From Promethearchaeota archaeon (GTDB lineage: Archaea > Asgardarchaeota > Lokiarchaeia > Sigynarchaeales > SOKP01): 43,960 nucleotides of DNA. Below, piece after piece: positions 22,439 to 31,737 of this stretch. The notes below the pieces were generated by a model. It was not told where the DNA came from and did not search any database. It saw only the letters and a program-made list of their open reading frames with translations. Position 1 is the stretch's first letter; each line of letters starts with the position of its first letter. The stretch covers positions 1 through 43,960 of the forward strand of contig JAHPYY010000096.1 of the NCBI GenBank assembly GCA_019058515.1, given 5' to 3'. The translations under genes were made by a program, and so were the position numbers.

Positions 22439-24586
22439 TTAGGAGAAATAGCCATTTCTTGTTGCGTTATTTCGAAGAGTATTAAAGGAGATAGTTTCCT
22501 TGATTTCTTTTTCCAATCTGTCTACTTTCTCATCAATTGAGACGATTTCTTTCTTGAGTTCTTTGAAATTTCTAAAATATTCTACGCCTGACACCATCCC
22601 TTCGTTAAATTTCGTATCCAGTTCCCTTAAGGTTTCAGTTAAACAAATTCGCTCCTTATTTAGATCTTGCGCTTTTTGGTACAACACACTTACTTTCTTA
22701 GAATAATTGGAAGATGAATTGAAGGAAGATTTCCCATATTCCTCAGCATCTTGGTCAAAGTAGCCTGATAAATGGTTTCTATTGTAGTCATGGAACAAGC
22801 GACGATGATTTGATCTAGAGAAATCCCTGTTCTCGGTTTCATGTGTCTGAGACACTTCTAAGGCCATTTTTAGTTTCATCAATTCGTTTATTATCGCATC
22901 GATTTTGCTCTTTCCTTGTCCGGAATAGTTCTGTGCCTTATTTAATTCTCTCCTCATAGACACTTTTTCCTGGAGGTTTGGCGAAATTGAGGGATCGTCT
23001 CGTATGGGGTTGTAAAAATCTTCAGACTTATAATTTTGAATTCGGTTGGGGGTGTGTGGATTTTGACGGTAAAAAATAGGGTTAGATTGATACTGATTTG
23101 AAATTTGTTGACCGTAATTAGGGGAGTGTAGGGGGTAATACTGGTTTAGTGGTTGGGAGAAATTTTGAATTGATTGTGGATAATTCAGGTTATTTGGTGG
23201 GTGAATCTCTGAGGGGTTTACTGGTGGGGATTGATAACTTGCTTGAAGTTGATTATAATTAGAAGTATCGTTAGGTTTATTAATTTGCGACAACTGCTTT
23301 CTAATTTTGTCTTGTTGTTCTCTATTATGAATCGCTTTTAGGCTGTATAGCGTGTTAATGTTTTCTTCAATGAAGTTTTTTAAACGACTTAGATCTAGCT
23401 CCAGTTCGAGTAATCTTGTAGCGGTATCGTAGTTAAAGATGTTTGTCTCTTCAAAACAGCGAGCAAGAAGAATGTACTCGATTACCTGCGAGATAATCTT
23501 TGAGGGTATAGAAAGTTCATACTTTCCGTATTCGAATTCTAAATAAAGCTTTTTGAAAAGCTTTCCTTTTTCTTTAATTCTTCTTATTTCCTCTACAGGT
23601 GCTTTGAACGAAAGTTGTTTTTTCTTTTTTAAAAATCCGAATTCTTGAATAAAGGATAAATCTAAATTCGTTATGAAAAGAATTCCCCTATTTTTCTTGA
23701 CTCTATCCTGCGAATCTATACCGTTCGCAAGTTTAGTCCTTATTGCATAAATGGGTTTCTCGTTTTCCGCAAGATTGAGATATTCTCTATGAGCTAAGAA
23801 TAATTTAGTAATTTTTTCAATAAATTTCAGATTTTTCTCTATGATCACGAGGCTTTCTTTAAACACTGAAGTGTTTTTTACAATATAATCTGATATAGAA
23901 TCTGCGCTTTTTCGTAAATTTTCAAGGATTCCTTCTATAATTCGAATATTTGTGTTTGGTTGAGTGTGTATGTCGAAAAAGTGTTCTTTATTTAAGGATA
24001 TGTGTTGAAAATGAATATTTAGCTTTTCTAAAAGATTTTCTTCTATGTAATAAAATAACTTAAATAGACTTAACATATCCGATTCCATTTCTGGGAAGTG
24101 GTGGCACCTTATTGGTGGTTCTCTGGCTTTTCTCACCTGTTCCCTAACGAGATAAAGTTGGTTGATGACTTCGTTAAAAGGTTTAAGATACTCTCTTGAA
24201 ATTTTTATAAGCTCTAAAAATTGCTGTTCTAATTCTTCTTTCTTCTCATAAATATTGATTACATTATGCGAACGGCATTTAGGACATGACTTGATTTGTT
24301 GTATAACTTTGATTATGTTTTGGCTTCCACAAGCCCGACATTTTTTATACGGGAGCGAATTGTTGACGTTGCTCTTATCTTTCCCTGAATTCTGATTAGA
24401 ATCAACTTTCTGTTCACTAAAATTGAGTTCGATATTTCTAGAGTTACACTCTTGACACACGAAAGTTTCGAGTTTTTCTTCATATACACAGTCAGAACAA
24501 AAGCTGGAACCACAAGAATCACAATAATAAGCTAGTTTGTTATCAGTTTGACAAAAACGACATAGTTGCAGATTATGTTCGGACAT
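22439..24586 (-). CDS. 715-aa zinc-finger / PH-GRAM-like / coiled-coil scaffold-like protein
   Basis: This 715-residue multidomain protein matches no named protein family I recognise. A B-box/RING-like zinc cluster fills 9-47 (C9, C12, C22, C25, C30, C33, C44, C47). A second zinc ribbon sits at 83-104 (C83, C86, C101, C104). A helical region (115-270) follows. Residues 275-378 have a PH/GRAM-like pattern: RGILFITNLDLSFIQ, then APVEEIRRIKEKGK, KKLYLEFEYGKYELSI and a final helix. A low-complexity Asn/Pro/Gln/Tyr-rich stretch (436-540) comes next, then a C-terminal coiled coil or helical hairpin (625-700). Order and parts recall eukaryotic membrane-associated scaffolds or TRIM-like proteins. It would be cytosolic, possibly lipid- or protein-binding. 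It lies 36 bp upstream of the metE locus on the same strand, 1.2 kb from ESCRT-III. Confidence 0.7.
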   Translation of the reverse strand: MSEHNLQLCRFCQTDNKLAYYCDSCGSSFCSDCVYEEKLETFVCQECNSRNIELNFSEQKVDSNQNSGKDKSNVNNSLPYKKCRACGSQNIIKVIQQIKSCPKCRSHNVINIYEKKEELEQQFLELIKISREYLKPFNEVINQLYLVREQVRKAREPPIRCHHFPEMESDMLSLFKLFYYIEENLLEKLNIHFQHISLNKEHFFDIHTQPNTNIRIIEGILENLRKSADSISDYIVKNTSVFKESLVIIEKNLKFIEKITKLFLAHREYLNLAENEKPIYAIRTKLANGIDSQDRVKKNRGILFITNLDLSFIQEFGFLKKKKQLSFKAPVEEIRRIKEKGKLFKKLYLEFEYGKYELSIPSKIISQVIEYILLARCFEETNIFNYDTATRLLELELDLSRLKNFIEENINTLYSLKAIHNREQQDKIRKQLSQINKPNDTSNYNQLQASYQSPPVNPSEIHPPNNLNYPQSIQNFSQPLNQYYPLHSPNYGQQISNQYQSNPIFYRQNPHTPNRIQNYKSEDFYNPIRDDPSISPNLQEKVSMRRELNKAQNYSGQGKSKIDAIINELMKLKMALEVSQTHETENRDFSRSNHRRLFHDYNRNHLSGYFDQDAEEYGKSSFNSSSNYSKKVSVLYQKAQDLNKERICLTETLRELDTKFNEGMVSGVEYFRNFKELKKEIVSIDEKVDRLEKEIKETISFNTLRNNATRNGYFS

Positions 24587-24779
24587 AATTTGAGAAATAC
24601 TTATTTAATTTATGAAGAAAAATCTGATCACAGCTATATGATTAGATTTACGCTAGAATTCTAAAATAGGTGTGTTATTCAAATATTATGAGAATGATCA
24701 TAAAATGTGTAAAAAGAAATGAACTATTAAAATCGATATAAACTATTCTTCCATTAAGGAGGAGCAAATTTTAACTTAT

Positions 24780-25070
24780 TTACTTAACTATGCGCACTTT
24801 TTGCCCCAGAGCTTGCCCTGGAACTCCTGCTTTTTTAAAGTGTGCCCGAACGGCTCCACTATTCCCATGCGCTCGAGTGATAGTTCCTTTCAATTCTTTA
24901 CCGGTTGAACTTGTCCAAGCTACCGTTCTACCGATTAGCTTGTTGCTTTCTTTGCGAGAGCTGATTCCCGGAAATACTAATATGCAATGTTTAGGATGTA
25001 AAGTGTGACGACCTCTTTTATAGTTTGATATCACTCCCTCAAGCCCGAGTAGGATTTTAGTTGACGACAT
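24780..25070 (-). CDS. rpl35ae: large subunit ribosomal protein L35Ae
   Basis: This 96-residue L35Ae protein of the large ribosomal subunit has the family pattern: LGLEGVISNYKRGRHTLHPKHC near the start, GRTVAWTSSTGKELKGTITRAHGNSGAVRAHF (in short blocks) and the end PGQALGQKVRIVK. The frame extends 29 codons upstream with a hydrophobic peptide unlike any ribosomal protein. The start is therefore placed at ATG 25070, giving MSSTKILLG, in line with family size. This leaves 91 bp for a promoter before the C69 peptidase gene on the same strand. Confidence 0.95.
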   Translation of the reverse strand: MSSTKILLGLEGVISNYKRGRHTLHPKHCILVFPGISSRKESNKLIGRTVAWTSSTGKELKGTITRAHGNSGAVRAHFKKAGVPGQALGQKVRIVK

Positions 25071-25161
25071 CTCAATAACGGTAATAATTACAAAATAGTT
25101 TACTAAACTAAATACGCTTAAAAATAAAAATTTTGTGATTGAAAGAAAGTTCCGCAACGAA

Positions 25162-26373
25162 TTACTCAGTTTTACACTTGGGTTGGATTAACTCGTATGC
25201 ATAGTCCCAAGAGTGTTTATTTAATGATTGTATTTCTTGCCTTAAGGTTAACGAGTTCTGCTCACTGTTGGTTTGACTTATTTCTCCAACCTTACGAATT
25301 ATTTCGGTTTCATAGTTTTTAATTCTCTCAAGATACTGTATTTTCTCAAAGGCTCTTCGCTTGTAGGGTTTAATGAAGTTTGCGTGTTCGACCCAAAACC
25401 AATTATTATCAATTTCATTATAAGGTCCAGGTGCTAAAACTGTAAATCCGTCGGCAGGAAACACATATGGTTTAAATAAATTAAGACAAGGAATCGTTCC
25501 ACCGGTAAACCAATGTATTGATCTATCGTCATCTCTTAATTCTGAAACTTGGGATCCAGTAGATTGAAAAGCTCCATGCATGCATATTCCCACATCGTGC
25601 TCTCGTAAAAAATTCATCATATTGCTAACAGAAATTCCCCCTTTGTTTTCGTTTAGCATTCGCAGAGAACATCTATCTCTCGAATTGGGTGGAAATACAT
25701 CTGGTATTTGAGGATCGGAAAATATTTTGGCAAAATCAAAATCGTCTTCGTCTTTGCAATACCCTTTCTGAATTGCATGATCAATAATCCCATCTCGCCT
25801 ATAGTCTCCCTTTCCTCGAATAGAAAGATTATTTGATATTGAACGAACACCTTGTACTACCTCTGCGACCCACCACTTATCTGCGGTATCTAGAACATAC
25901 GCATTGTCGGGATCTGCCATTATAAATGAATTGTGATAAGACCAAGATTGTTCGCCTTCTCCACAGTTTCCTCCTTGTCTGTGTTGTTCAAGCAATTGAG
26001 TTATTATTTCCATTGCTTCCCCTGCAGTTTTAGAACGCTCTAATCCTAGTCTCAATAAGTCCATGCCCAATAATCCTTCGCTTCGCAATGGTTCCTTAGA
26101 ATATACCGCTTCGTTCCCAATCGCCACCGAATATTCGTTAACACCCATTTCAGCCCCCCACATCCAATATGGTTGGCTAAGGAGAATAGCTGCAGTTTCA
26201 GAGACTTGAGGTATTGAAATGTGAGTACATTTTACTTGCTCATCTTCTATATTGATTTTTTTAGGGGCATAAGTAATGAGTTGAACCTCTGATTGAGGTC
26301 GATCACTATTTTTTCCAAATATTACATTTCCGGTTTTAGTCGAACTTTTTAAAGCTACAAATGTATCGCACAT
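25162..26373 (-). CDS. C69/secernin-like Ntn-hydrolase peptidase
   Basis: This 403-residue protein starts MCDTFVAL. Cys2, exposed after Met removal, is the nucleophile of the C69/secernin Ntn-hydrolase family (dipeptidase and amidohydrolase relatives). The family blocks GKNSDRPQSEVQ, MWGAEMGVNEYSVAIGNEAV (in short blocks) and SISNNLSIRG are present. It probably cleaves dipeptides or amide bonds in the cytosol. It is the first of a same-strand group with RidA and a D-amino-acid PLP enzyme. Together these point to peptide and amino-acid catabolism. Confidence 0.88.
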   Translation of the reverse strand: MCDTFVALKSSTKTGNVIFGKNSDRPQSEVQLITYAPKKINIEDEQVKCTHISIPQVSETAAILLSQPYWMWGAEMGVNEYSVAIGNEAVYSKEPLRSEGLLGMDLLRLGLERSKTAGEAMEIITQLLEQHRQGGNCGEGEQSWSYHNSFIMADPDNAYVLDTADKWWVAEVVQGVRSISNNLSIRGKGDYRRDGIIDHAIQKGYCKDEDDFDFAKIFSDPQIPDVFPPNSRDRCSLRMLNENKGGISVSNMMNFLREHDVGICMHGAFQSTGSQVSELRDDDRSIHWFTGGTIPCLNLFKPYVFPADGFTVLAPGPYNEIDNNWFWVEHANFIKPYKRRAFEKIQYLERIKNYETEIIRKVGEISQTNSEQNSLTLRQEIQSLNKHSWDYAYELIQPKCKTE

Positions 26374-26418
26374 ATCTATTTTTTCCTCAAAAATAAAAGA
26401 AAATGGCTTAAATTTGGA

Positions 26419-26799
26419 TTAAAGCGCTACAATAGCTTTAATTTCTATTAACATTCCTTGAACCGGGAAAGCAGATACTTCCACACAAGCTCTTGCTGGA
26501 AATTTCCCAGGTGTGCCATGTTCCTCGAAAAATTTAGTGTAAACCCTATTCATTTTTCCGAAATCTTTCATATCCTTTAAAAATACCGTAGTGTTAACAA
26601 TCTTAGAAAAGTTACTGCCTGCTGCATCAATGATGGCTTTTACATTTTCCAGCGTGGTTCTTGTTTGCTCTTTTATATTTCCTGCCGTCCCTTTACCAGG
26701 ACCTTGGCCAGAAACGAATAGGAAACCATTTGCTTTGACTCCTGGTGTGTAAGGCCCCGCAACGGGAGTACCAGGAATTACATATTCAAGATCTGCCAT
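26419..26799 (-). CDS. ridA: RidA family enamine/imine deaminase
   Basis: This 126-residue protein of the RidA (YjgF/YER057c/UK114) family hydrolyses reactive 2-aminoacrylate and other enamines/imines made by PLP enzymes. GPYTPGVKANGFLFVSGQG, the central TLENVKAIIDAAGS, and the key Arg in FPARACVEV (about 99-107) are present. It sits between a D-amino-acid PLP enzyme and the C69 peptidase on one strand. That is sensible if the PLP enzyme makes an enamine product. Confidence 0.95.
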   Translation of the reverse strand: MADLEYVIPGTPVAGPYTPGVKANGFLFVSGQGPGKGTAGNIKEQTRTTLENVKAIIDAAGSNFSKIVNTTVFLKDMKDFGKMNRVYTKFFEEHGTPGKFPARACVEVSAFPVQGMLIEIKAIVAL

Positions 26800-26843
26800 T
26801 TTATTACCTTTTAATGTTTAATTTTTTCATAATTTTTGAGATA

Positions 26844-27920
26844 TTAATAATTTTTACCTCTAGCTAAAATCTTCCATTTCCCAATAAGCTCGTTTTCTTT
26901 GACAACATTAACATGATCATAGAGGTTAATTGTCGGGCATATATGTGCCGGAATAAACTCGAGTTTATCGCCAATTTCGTACTCTACACCTAAGGCTTTG
27001 AATTGCATGTGTTCTTCATTCATTACTCTTATTTTTATTTTATCGTCTCCTTTAACAATGGGTTTCCCGTCACCTGTTGGAATTGCCTTCGTACCGGCAT
27101 CGCAAGTATATTCTTTTTTTCCCGTGTGGTTTTGAATCGTAGACAGCACAGTCATGGCAGGTTCAAAGATTGGATTCACCCTGTGTAAGTGCTCGTCGGA
27201 AAAGACATAAGTACCCGGCTGTATTTCGGTAACTCCACATTTTACGGCATACATATATGTAGCTGAACCGGAAGTGGAAATACAATTAATATCAAATCCA
27301 TTTTCGTTAAGAAGTTTTTGCGTAGCTATTACTTTATCCACGCATTCTTTGGTTTGTGCTTCTTTTTGCTCTAAATTCGTCATTGGAGTTAAATGACCTT
27401 CGTATCCCTGAAGTCCAACTAGTTTTAGATTAGGTTGTGCTTTAATTATATTAGCTAATTCTAAGCCTACTTCTTTTGAAGGAACTCCTGCTCTTCCTAA
27501 TCCTAAATTGACTTCAATCAATATTTCCAACACAACATTAGCTTTTTGGGCAAATTTATTTAATTCCAACAAGTTTTCCTTCGAATCTACGACGCAACGG
27601 ACCTTAATATATTTATTTAGCATCATTAACCGTTGGATATGATTTGGTACGATCACTTGATTAGCGATTAATATATCGTCAATCCCGCTTTGAGCAAAAA
27701 TTTCGGCTTCCCCGACTTTAGCGACGGTAATTCCATTAGCTCCCCCCGCTTTTAGAATCTTGTGCGCGACAAAGGGCATTTTAGCAGTTTTAAGATGTGG
27801 GCGCAAATTTACCTTATGTTCCTTTACAAATCTTGCCATAGTTTCAATGTTTTTCTCCATTAAGTCATAGTTTAAAACGAGGGCAGGCGTTGGGATTTCA
27901 TCCATCCATGTTGCTTCCAA
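26844..27920 (-). CDS. D-threonine aldolase/D-serine dehydratase-like PLP enzyme
   Basis: This 358-residue fold-type III PLP enzyme of the DSD1/D-threonine aldolase family has the PLP Lys in RPHLKTAK (K44). STSGSATYMY and HRVNPIF regions are also typical. Near the C-terminus, PAHICPTIN carries the His-x-Cys pair that binds zinc in eukaryotic D-serine dehydratase. It should act on D-serine or D-threonine (or a 3-hydroxy D-amino acid). The start is TTG at 27920, with GAGGAG (27929-27934) eight bases upstream. An ATG five codons in is too far from this site. The next gene on the strand is ridA, 44 bp away, and the divergent gene is a D-aminoacylase. Confidence 0.9.
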   Translation of the reverse strand: MEATWMDEIPTPALVLNYDLMEKNIETMARFVKEHKVNLRPHLKTAKMPFVAHKILKAGGANGITVAKVGEAEIFAQSGIDDILIANQVIVPNHIQRLMMLNKYIKVRCVVDSKENLLELNKFAQKANVVLEILIEVNLGLGRAGVPSKEVGLELANIIKAQPNLKLVGLQGYEGHLTPMTNLEQKEAQTKECVDKVIATQKLLNENGFDINCISTSGSATYMYAVKCGVTEIQPGTYVFSDEHLHRVNPIFEPAMTVLSTIQNHTGKKEYTCDAGTKAIPTGDGKPIVKGDDKIKIRVMNEEHMQFKALGVEYEIGDKLEFIPAHICPTINLYDHVNVVKENELIGKWKILARGKNY

Positions 27921-27928
27921 TTCTTTAT

Positions 27929-27934
27929 CTCCTC
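27929..27934 (-). promoter_or_regulatory. Shine-Dalgarno supporting TTG start
   Basis: GAGGAG on the minus strand, eight bases before TTG at 27920. It favours TTG over the ATG at 27905, which would have an unusual spacing of about 23 bases. Confidence 0.6.
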
Positions 27935-28054
27935 ATTAATTAATTAGCTCTGATATTAATAAACTCGAATATCACTTAAAATTATGGACACGGAATTTAT
28001 TTAAGCTAAAGCAGACCGAACAGTTATTTAATAATACAAATTTATCAGCATAAG

Positions 28055-28063
28055 TATATTTAA
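28055..28063 (+). promoter_or_regulatory. TATA box of D-aminoacylase gene
   Basis: tatatttaa lies about 25-33 bp before the ATG at 28088, so the mRNA is expected to be leaderless or to have a very short leader. Confidence 0.5.
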
Positions 28064-28087
28064 TTAATCAAAAAGACCGATATTTTA

Positions 28088-29728
28088 ATGGGTATTTTAG
28101 TTAAAGATGGTTTAATTGTTGATGGAACTGGAGCTAAACCGTTTGAAGCAGATATTTTAATCGAAAACGACACTATATCAGATATTAAAAAAGATATTGA
28201 TAAGAATGGGCACGAAGTAATTGACGCTAAAGGAAAAGTGGTCTCTCCAGGATTTATTGACCTACATAATCACGCAGATCTCAATATTTACCATGTAAAT
28301 AAAGCAGAGCCGTTTGTAATGCAAGGCATTACCACTATATTAACGGGATTGTGTGGAATAGGTGTGTGCCCCACAAACGATAAAGTAGAAAGTTATTTCG
28401 CTGGTTTTGCGTCTCGCGCCTTTTGTTCGTCCCCAACGTATTTTAAGGATGCCAACTCGTTTTTTAACTCTTTAAAAGAGAAAGGTATATCTTTGAATTT
28501 AGGTTATTTAATTCCTCAAGGTAATGTCAGAGCTTGCGTATTGGGCACAGAGACAAGATCGGCAACAGTTGAAGAGATGGAAAAGATGAAGAATATCGTG
28601 AAAGAGAACATGGAAGCGGGTGCATTTGGTCTTTCTACTGGTCTGGTATACCCTCCTGGCTCAGTCACCCCTACTGAAGAATTAATTGAATTATCTAAAA
28701 TTGTGAGTGAGTACGATGGGATATACGATTCTCACATGCGAAACGAAGGAGCAGGTCTTATTGATATTGGTATGAGCGAATTAATTCGAATCGGAAAAGA
28801 AGCGAATGTTAGAGTTCACATTTCTCATTGGAGTGCAATTAGCAGGTATAAATACGCAGAAATTACAGAACAAGCGATTCAACTCGCAAAAAATGTAAGA
28901 GAAGAGGGAGTGAAATTATCTGCAGATATAACTACCTATGATGATGGATTTACCAGCCTTTCGTTCGTTCTTCTTCCTACATGGGTTTACAACGATTTTA
29001 AGGGTAATTTAACGAATCCTAATACAAGAAAAAGAATTATTAAGGAAATCTTTGATAAATTATATTCAATGTTTTTGGCAGATGCACCCTTTACGATGAA
29101 ATTAATTCCGAAATTTCTTTTACGCAAAAAAATAATACCAATCTTAAGTAAAGGCGTAATTATTATTTACACCTTGAAGAACCACGAGGTTGTAGGAAAA
29201 ACATTATATGACGCGTTAAAATCGTTATACCCCGGTAAAGATTTAGAAGAAGCTTTATTAGATTACTTTTTAGACGAAGATGGAGGTATCATGATAAGAA
29301 TACAGCAGAAAAACGAGGAACATAGCATGATACCACTTTTCAGCCAAGAATTCGTTTCTGCCAGCTCAGACGCCATCGTAATTCGAGGTGGAAATACTCA
29401 CCCAAGAACTTATAACGCGTTTCCACGAGTTTTAGCGCACTGGGTGCGAGAAAAGAATTACTTTTCGTTAGAAGAAGTAATACGAAAAATTACCTCTTTA
29501 CCCGCATCAGTTATACAATTAACAGATAGAGGATTATTGAAAGCAGAGTACAAAGCAGATATAGTAGTTTTCAACCAGACATGCATTAAAGACAAAGGTA
29601 CTCTTGTGGACGGGTGTCAATATCCAGAAGGAATCGATTGCGTAATAGTCAACGGTAAAATCACGGTACAGGAAGGAAAACATCTAGGAACATTAAACGG
29701 CCAAGTATTAAAACATTATAAGAAGTAG
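28088..29728 (+). CDS. D-aminoacylase (N-acyl-D-amino-acid deacylase)
   Basis: This 546-residue amidohydrolase of the D-aminoacylase family has the metal motif DLHNHAD near 57-63. The Cys in TGLCGIG (about 95) is at the family's metal-Cys position. Further metal-site blocks are YDSHMRNEG (about 215), VHISHWS (about 242) and the SSDAIVIRGG Asp region (about 428). The late NTHPRTYNAFPRVLAHW block is the family hallmark. It releases D-amino acids from N-acyl-D-amino acids. It is divergent from the DSD1-like, ridA and C69 genes, so products could pass to the D-amino-acid enzyme. It is slightly longer than typical, with an extra segment at about 330-370. No signal peptide. Confidence 0.92.
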   Translation: MGILVKDGLIVDGTGAKPFEADILIENDTISDIKKDIDKNGHEVIDAKGKVVSPGFIDLHNHADLNIYHVNKAEPFVMQGITTILTGLCGIGVCPTNDKVESYFAGFASRAFCSSPTYFKDANSFFNSLKEKGISLNLGYLIPQGNVRACVLGTETRSATVEEMEKMKNIVKENMEAGAFGLSTGLVYPPGSVTPTEELIELSKIVSEYDGIYDSHMRNEGAGLIDIGMSELIRIGKEANVRVHISHWSAISRYKYAEITEQAIQLAKNVREEGVKLSADITTYDDGFTSLSFVLLPTWVYNDFKGNLTNPNTRKRIIKEIFDKLYSMFLADAPFTMKLIPKFLLRKKIIPILSKGVIIIYTLKNHEVVGKTLYDALKSLYPGKDLEEALLDYFLDEDGGIMIRIQQKNEEHSMIPLFSQEFVSASSDAIVIRGGNTHPRTYNAFPRVLAHWVREKNYFSLEEVIRKITSLPASVIQLTDRGLLKAEYKADIVVFNQTCIKDKGTLVDGCQYPEGIDCVIVNGKITVQEGKHLGTLNGQVLKHYKK

Positions 29729-29950
29729 GACATTTTACTCTTGATTCCTCGCCAAATGCCCATCGAATTTTCTATCGATTTATTATCTATAAAACAGATC
29801 AACATTTTTGTCGCAAATATTCCAAACAAGCTTGATTATCGTTAATTTTTAATAAAAGTATTTTTTTAAAGAATTGAGATAATTATTATTTAAGCACATT
29901 TAGTAAATGATTAAACCCGATATCAAATTTCACATCGACATAAATGAACA

Positions 29951-31714
29951 ATGAAGGTACATATTATCAGTTTTGAATTCGCGCCAGTCGTCAAAGTCGG
30001 AGGATTGGCGGAAGTTCCAGCAAATCAAGTAAAACATTTATCAAGTGAATTTGACATTTCTGTTTTCCTACCTTCTCATGGAAAACTTGAAAAATTGTCG
30101 AGAACCTATGAATGCCAACAATTACCGATAAAATATAGCGATAGTGTCACTCTTGTAGGTGACAATTACACCCAAAATGTCCAAATTTTAATTGGGTTTT
30201 ATAAATGTGCAATAAACGGAACGTCAGTCGTATTACTTAATGGAGAAAATGAATTAACTAGAAAGTACCTAAATGACGAGATTGTGTATAATCCAGATTC
30301 CTTCCATCAAAAACTCCAGTTATTTAGTTTGGGATTAAAGTATTACTTCAACGAGATCATTAAGAATGAAATTAAATCGTTACCTCAAGTCATTCACATT
30401 CACGATTATCACGCAGTCATTCCTTACATCGCAATAAAACAGTCCTTAGACGAGATTGGACACAAATATAAATCTATAATTACAATCCATTTATTAACCT
30501 GGCCAAGACTCAATTTTCAATTCTACAAATCTTGTGGCATTTCGGAATCCCCATTAAATATTTTGTTCAAGGAAGGATATAAAAAGCTAAATTTCAGCGA
30601 TTTTTACAATCTAATCCAACAAGATTCGAGATTTAATAACGGAGAACTTCCACCCTCAGTGGAGCAAATCGGAGCAGTAATCAGTGACTTGGTAACCACG
30701 GTAAGTAGTTCTTACTTAAAATCGGATATTATTCCAAATTTAGGTAAGGATCTTATCGAATTTAAGTCTGATTTTGTCTGGGACGGTTGCGATTGGGATT
30801 ACAACGAAACTCTTAGTAAAGTGTTGCGTAACCTAGGAGACGAAATGAGGAACATTCTTAATTTAGATTCTGGAGCAGATATTTCTAAAACATTGATGAA
30901 ACAATACTTACTCACTTATAAAATTGGAAATCTAAATCAAAGTCCGTTAATCAATTCGGAAAAGGTGCTAAAAATTATTAACGAGATATCAAATGGTAAT
31001 CCATTTGTGAAGAATGGGAATATAAGAGCATTTAATGCTTCTGGTCCATTAATACTTACAACCGGAAGGATATCACCTCAAAAAGGTTTCGAAACCATCT
31101 TCGATGCCGTTCCCAAGGTTGTAGAAGCTATACCTGATGCCAAATTCCTCTTTCTAATACTTCCCACTGACTATAGCTTAAACGAAATTAAGAGCTACTC
31201 CCAATTTGTTAAAAAATACCCTAATAATGTGCGGATTATTTTTGGTGTCGCTGCAGAAATATTTTACTTAGCTCACATTGCTGCAGATGTATATTGCGCT
31301 CTTTCTCGATGGGAACCTTTTGGTATTATGGTCTTAGAAGCAATGGCCTCGCGTTTACCCGTAGTAGTCACGAGAGTGGGAGGCTTGCAGGAAACCGTTA
31401 TTGATATTAGAGAGAATAGAGACAACGGAACTGGAATTATCATTGAAAAAGACAACGCTCAACAACTAGCATCTGCTTTAATATCTTTATTATTCGCCTA
31501 TCGTTTAAGTAATATCAAGCAGACTGATGATTCTACTTCTAAAAACTTAATTTCCAAAATACCAGATGAGAAAATTCAAAAGCTGGTTACAGATACTCAA
31601 ACATATTACGAAACAATTAGAATAAACGCAGAAAAAAGAGTCAAAAATTTCTTTAGTTGGAAAAATGTGTCTCAAAAATTACTCGAACTTTATAAGCGAT
31701 TAAGCAATTTCTAA
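29951..31714 (+). CDS. glgA: glycogen/starch synthase (GT5)
   Basis: This 587-residue GT5-type glucosyltransferase extends alpha-1,4-glucan from ADP- or UDP-glucose. The N-terminal KVGGLAEVP at 15-23 binds the sugar nucleotide, HIHDYHAVIPYIA corresponds to the family's HxHDW block, and TGRISPQKGFETI begins the second Rossmann domain. SRWEPFGIMVLEAMA (about 453-467) has the E-x7-E. An insertion of about 80 residues between the domains (about 255-340) makes it longer than usual. The MFS gene follows after only 23 bp. A cytosolic storage-glucan role fits with GH57 elsewhere in the window. Confidence 0.92.
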   Translation: MKVHIISFEFAPVVKVGGLAEVPANQVKHLSSEFDISVFLPSHGKLEKLSRTYECQQLPIKYSDSVTLVGDNYTQNVQILIGFYKCAINGTSVVLLNGENELTRKYLNDEIVYNPDSFHQKLQLFSLGLKYYFNEIIKNEIKSLPQVIHIHDYHAVIPYIAIKQSLDEIGHKYKSIITIHLLTWPRLNFQFYKSCGISESPLNILFKEGYKKLNFSDFYNLIQQDSRFNNGELPPSVEQIGAVISDLVTTVSSSYLKSDIIPNLGKDLIEFKSDFVWDGCDWDYNETLSKVLRNLGDEMRNILNLDSGADISKTLMKQYLLTYKIGNLNQSPLINSEKVLKIINEISNGNPFVKNGNIRAFNASGPLILTTGRISPQKGFETIFDAVPKVVEAIPDAKFLFLILPTDYSLNEIKSYSQFVKKYPNNVRIIFGVAAEIFYLAHIAADVYCALSRWEPFGIMVLEAMASRLPVVVTRVGGLQETVIDIRENRDNGTGIIIEKDNAQQLASALISLLFAYRLSNIKQTDDSTSKNLISKIPDEKIQKLVTDTQTYYETIRINAEKRVKNFFSWKNVSQKLLELYKRLSNF

Positions 31715-31737
31715 TCAAACATGTACCTTAAAGTATA

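Noticed and set aside
24654..24663. TAGAATTCTA 10-bp palindrome between the 715-aa gene and L35Ae
   Set aside because: Short AT-rich palindromes are expected by chance here, and no second copy or half-site pattern was seen.
24790..25008. 72-aa plus-strand ORF opposite L35Ae, with AAGGAGGAG about 30 bases upstream
   Set aside because: It is a shadow of the L35Ae gene; SD spacing to its ATG is too long and the residues do not resemble a protein family.
25071..25157. N-terminal hydrophobic extension of L35Ae
   Set aside because: Not present in the family, and the ATG at 25070 gives the usual length and start sequence.
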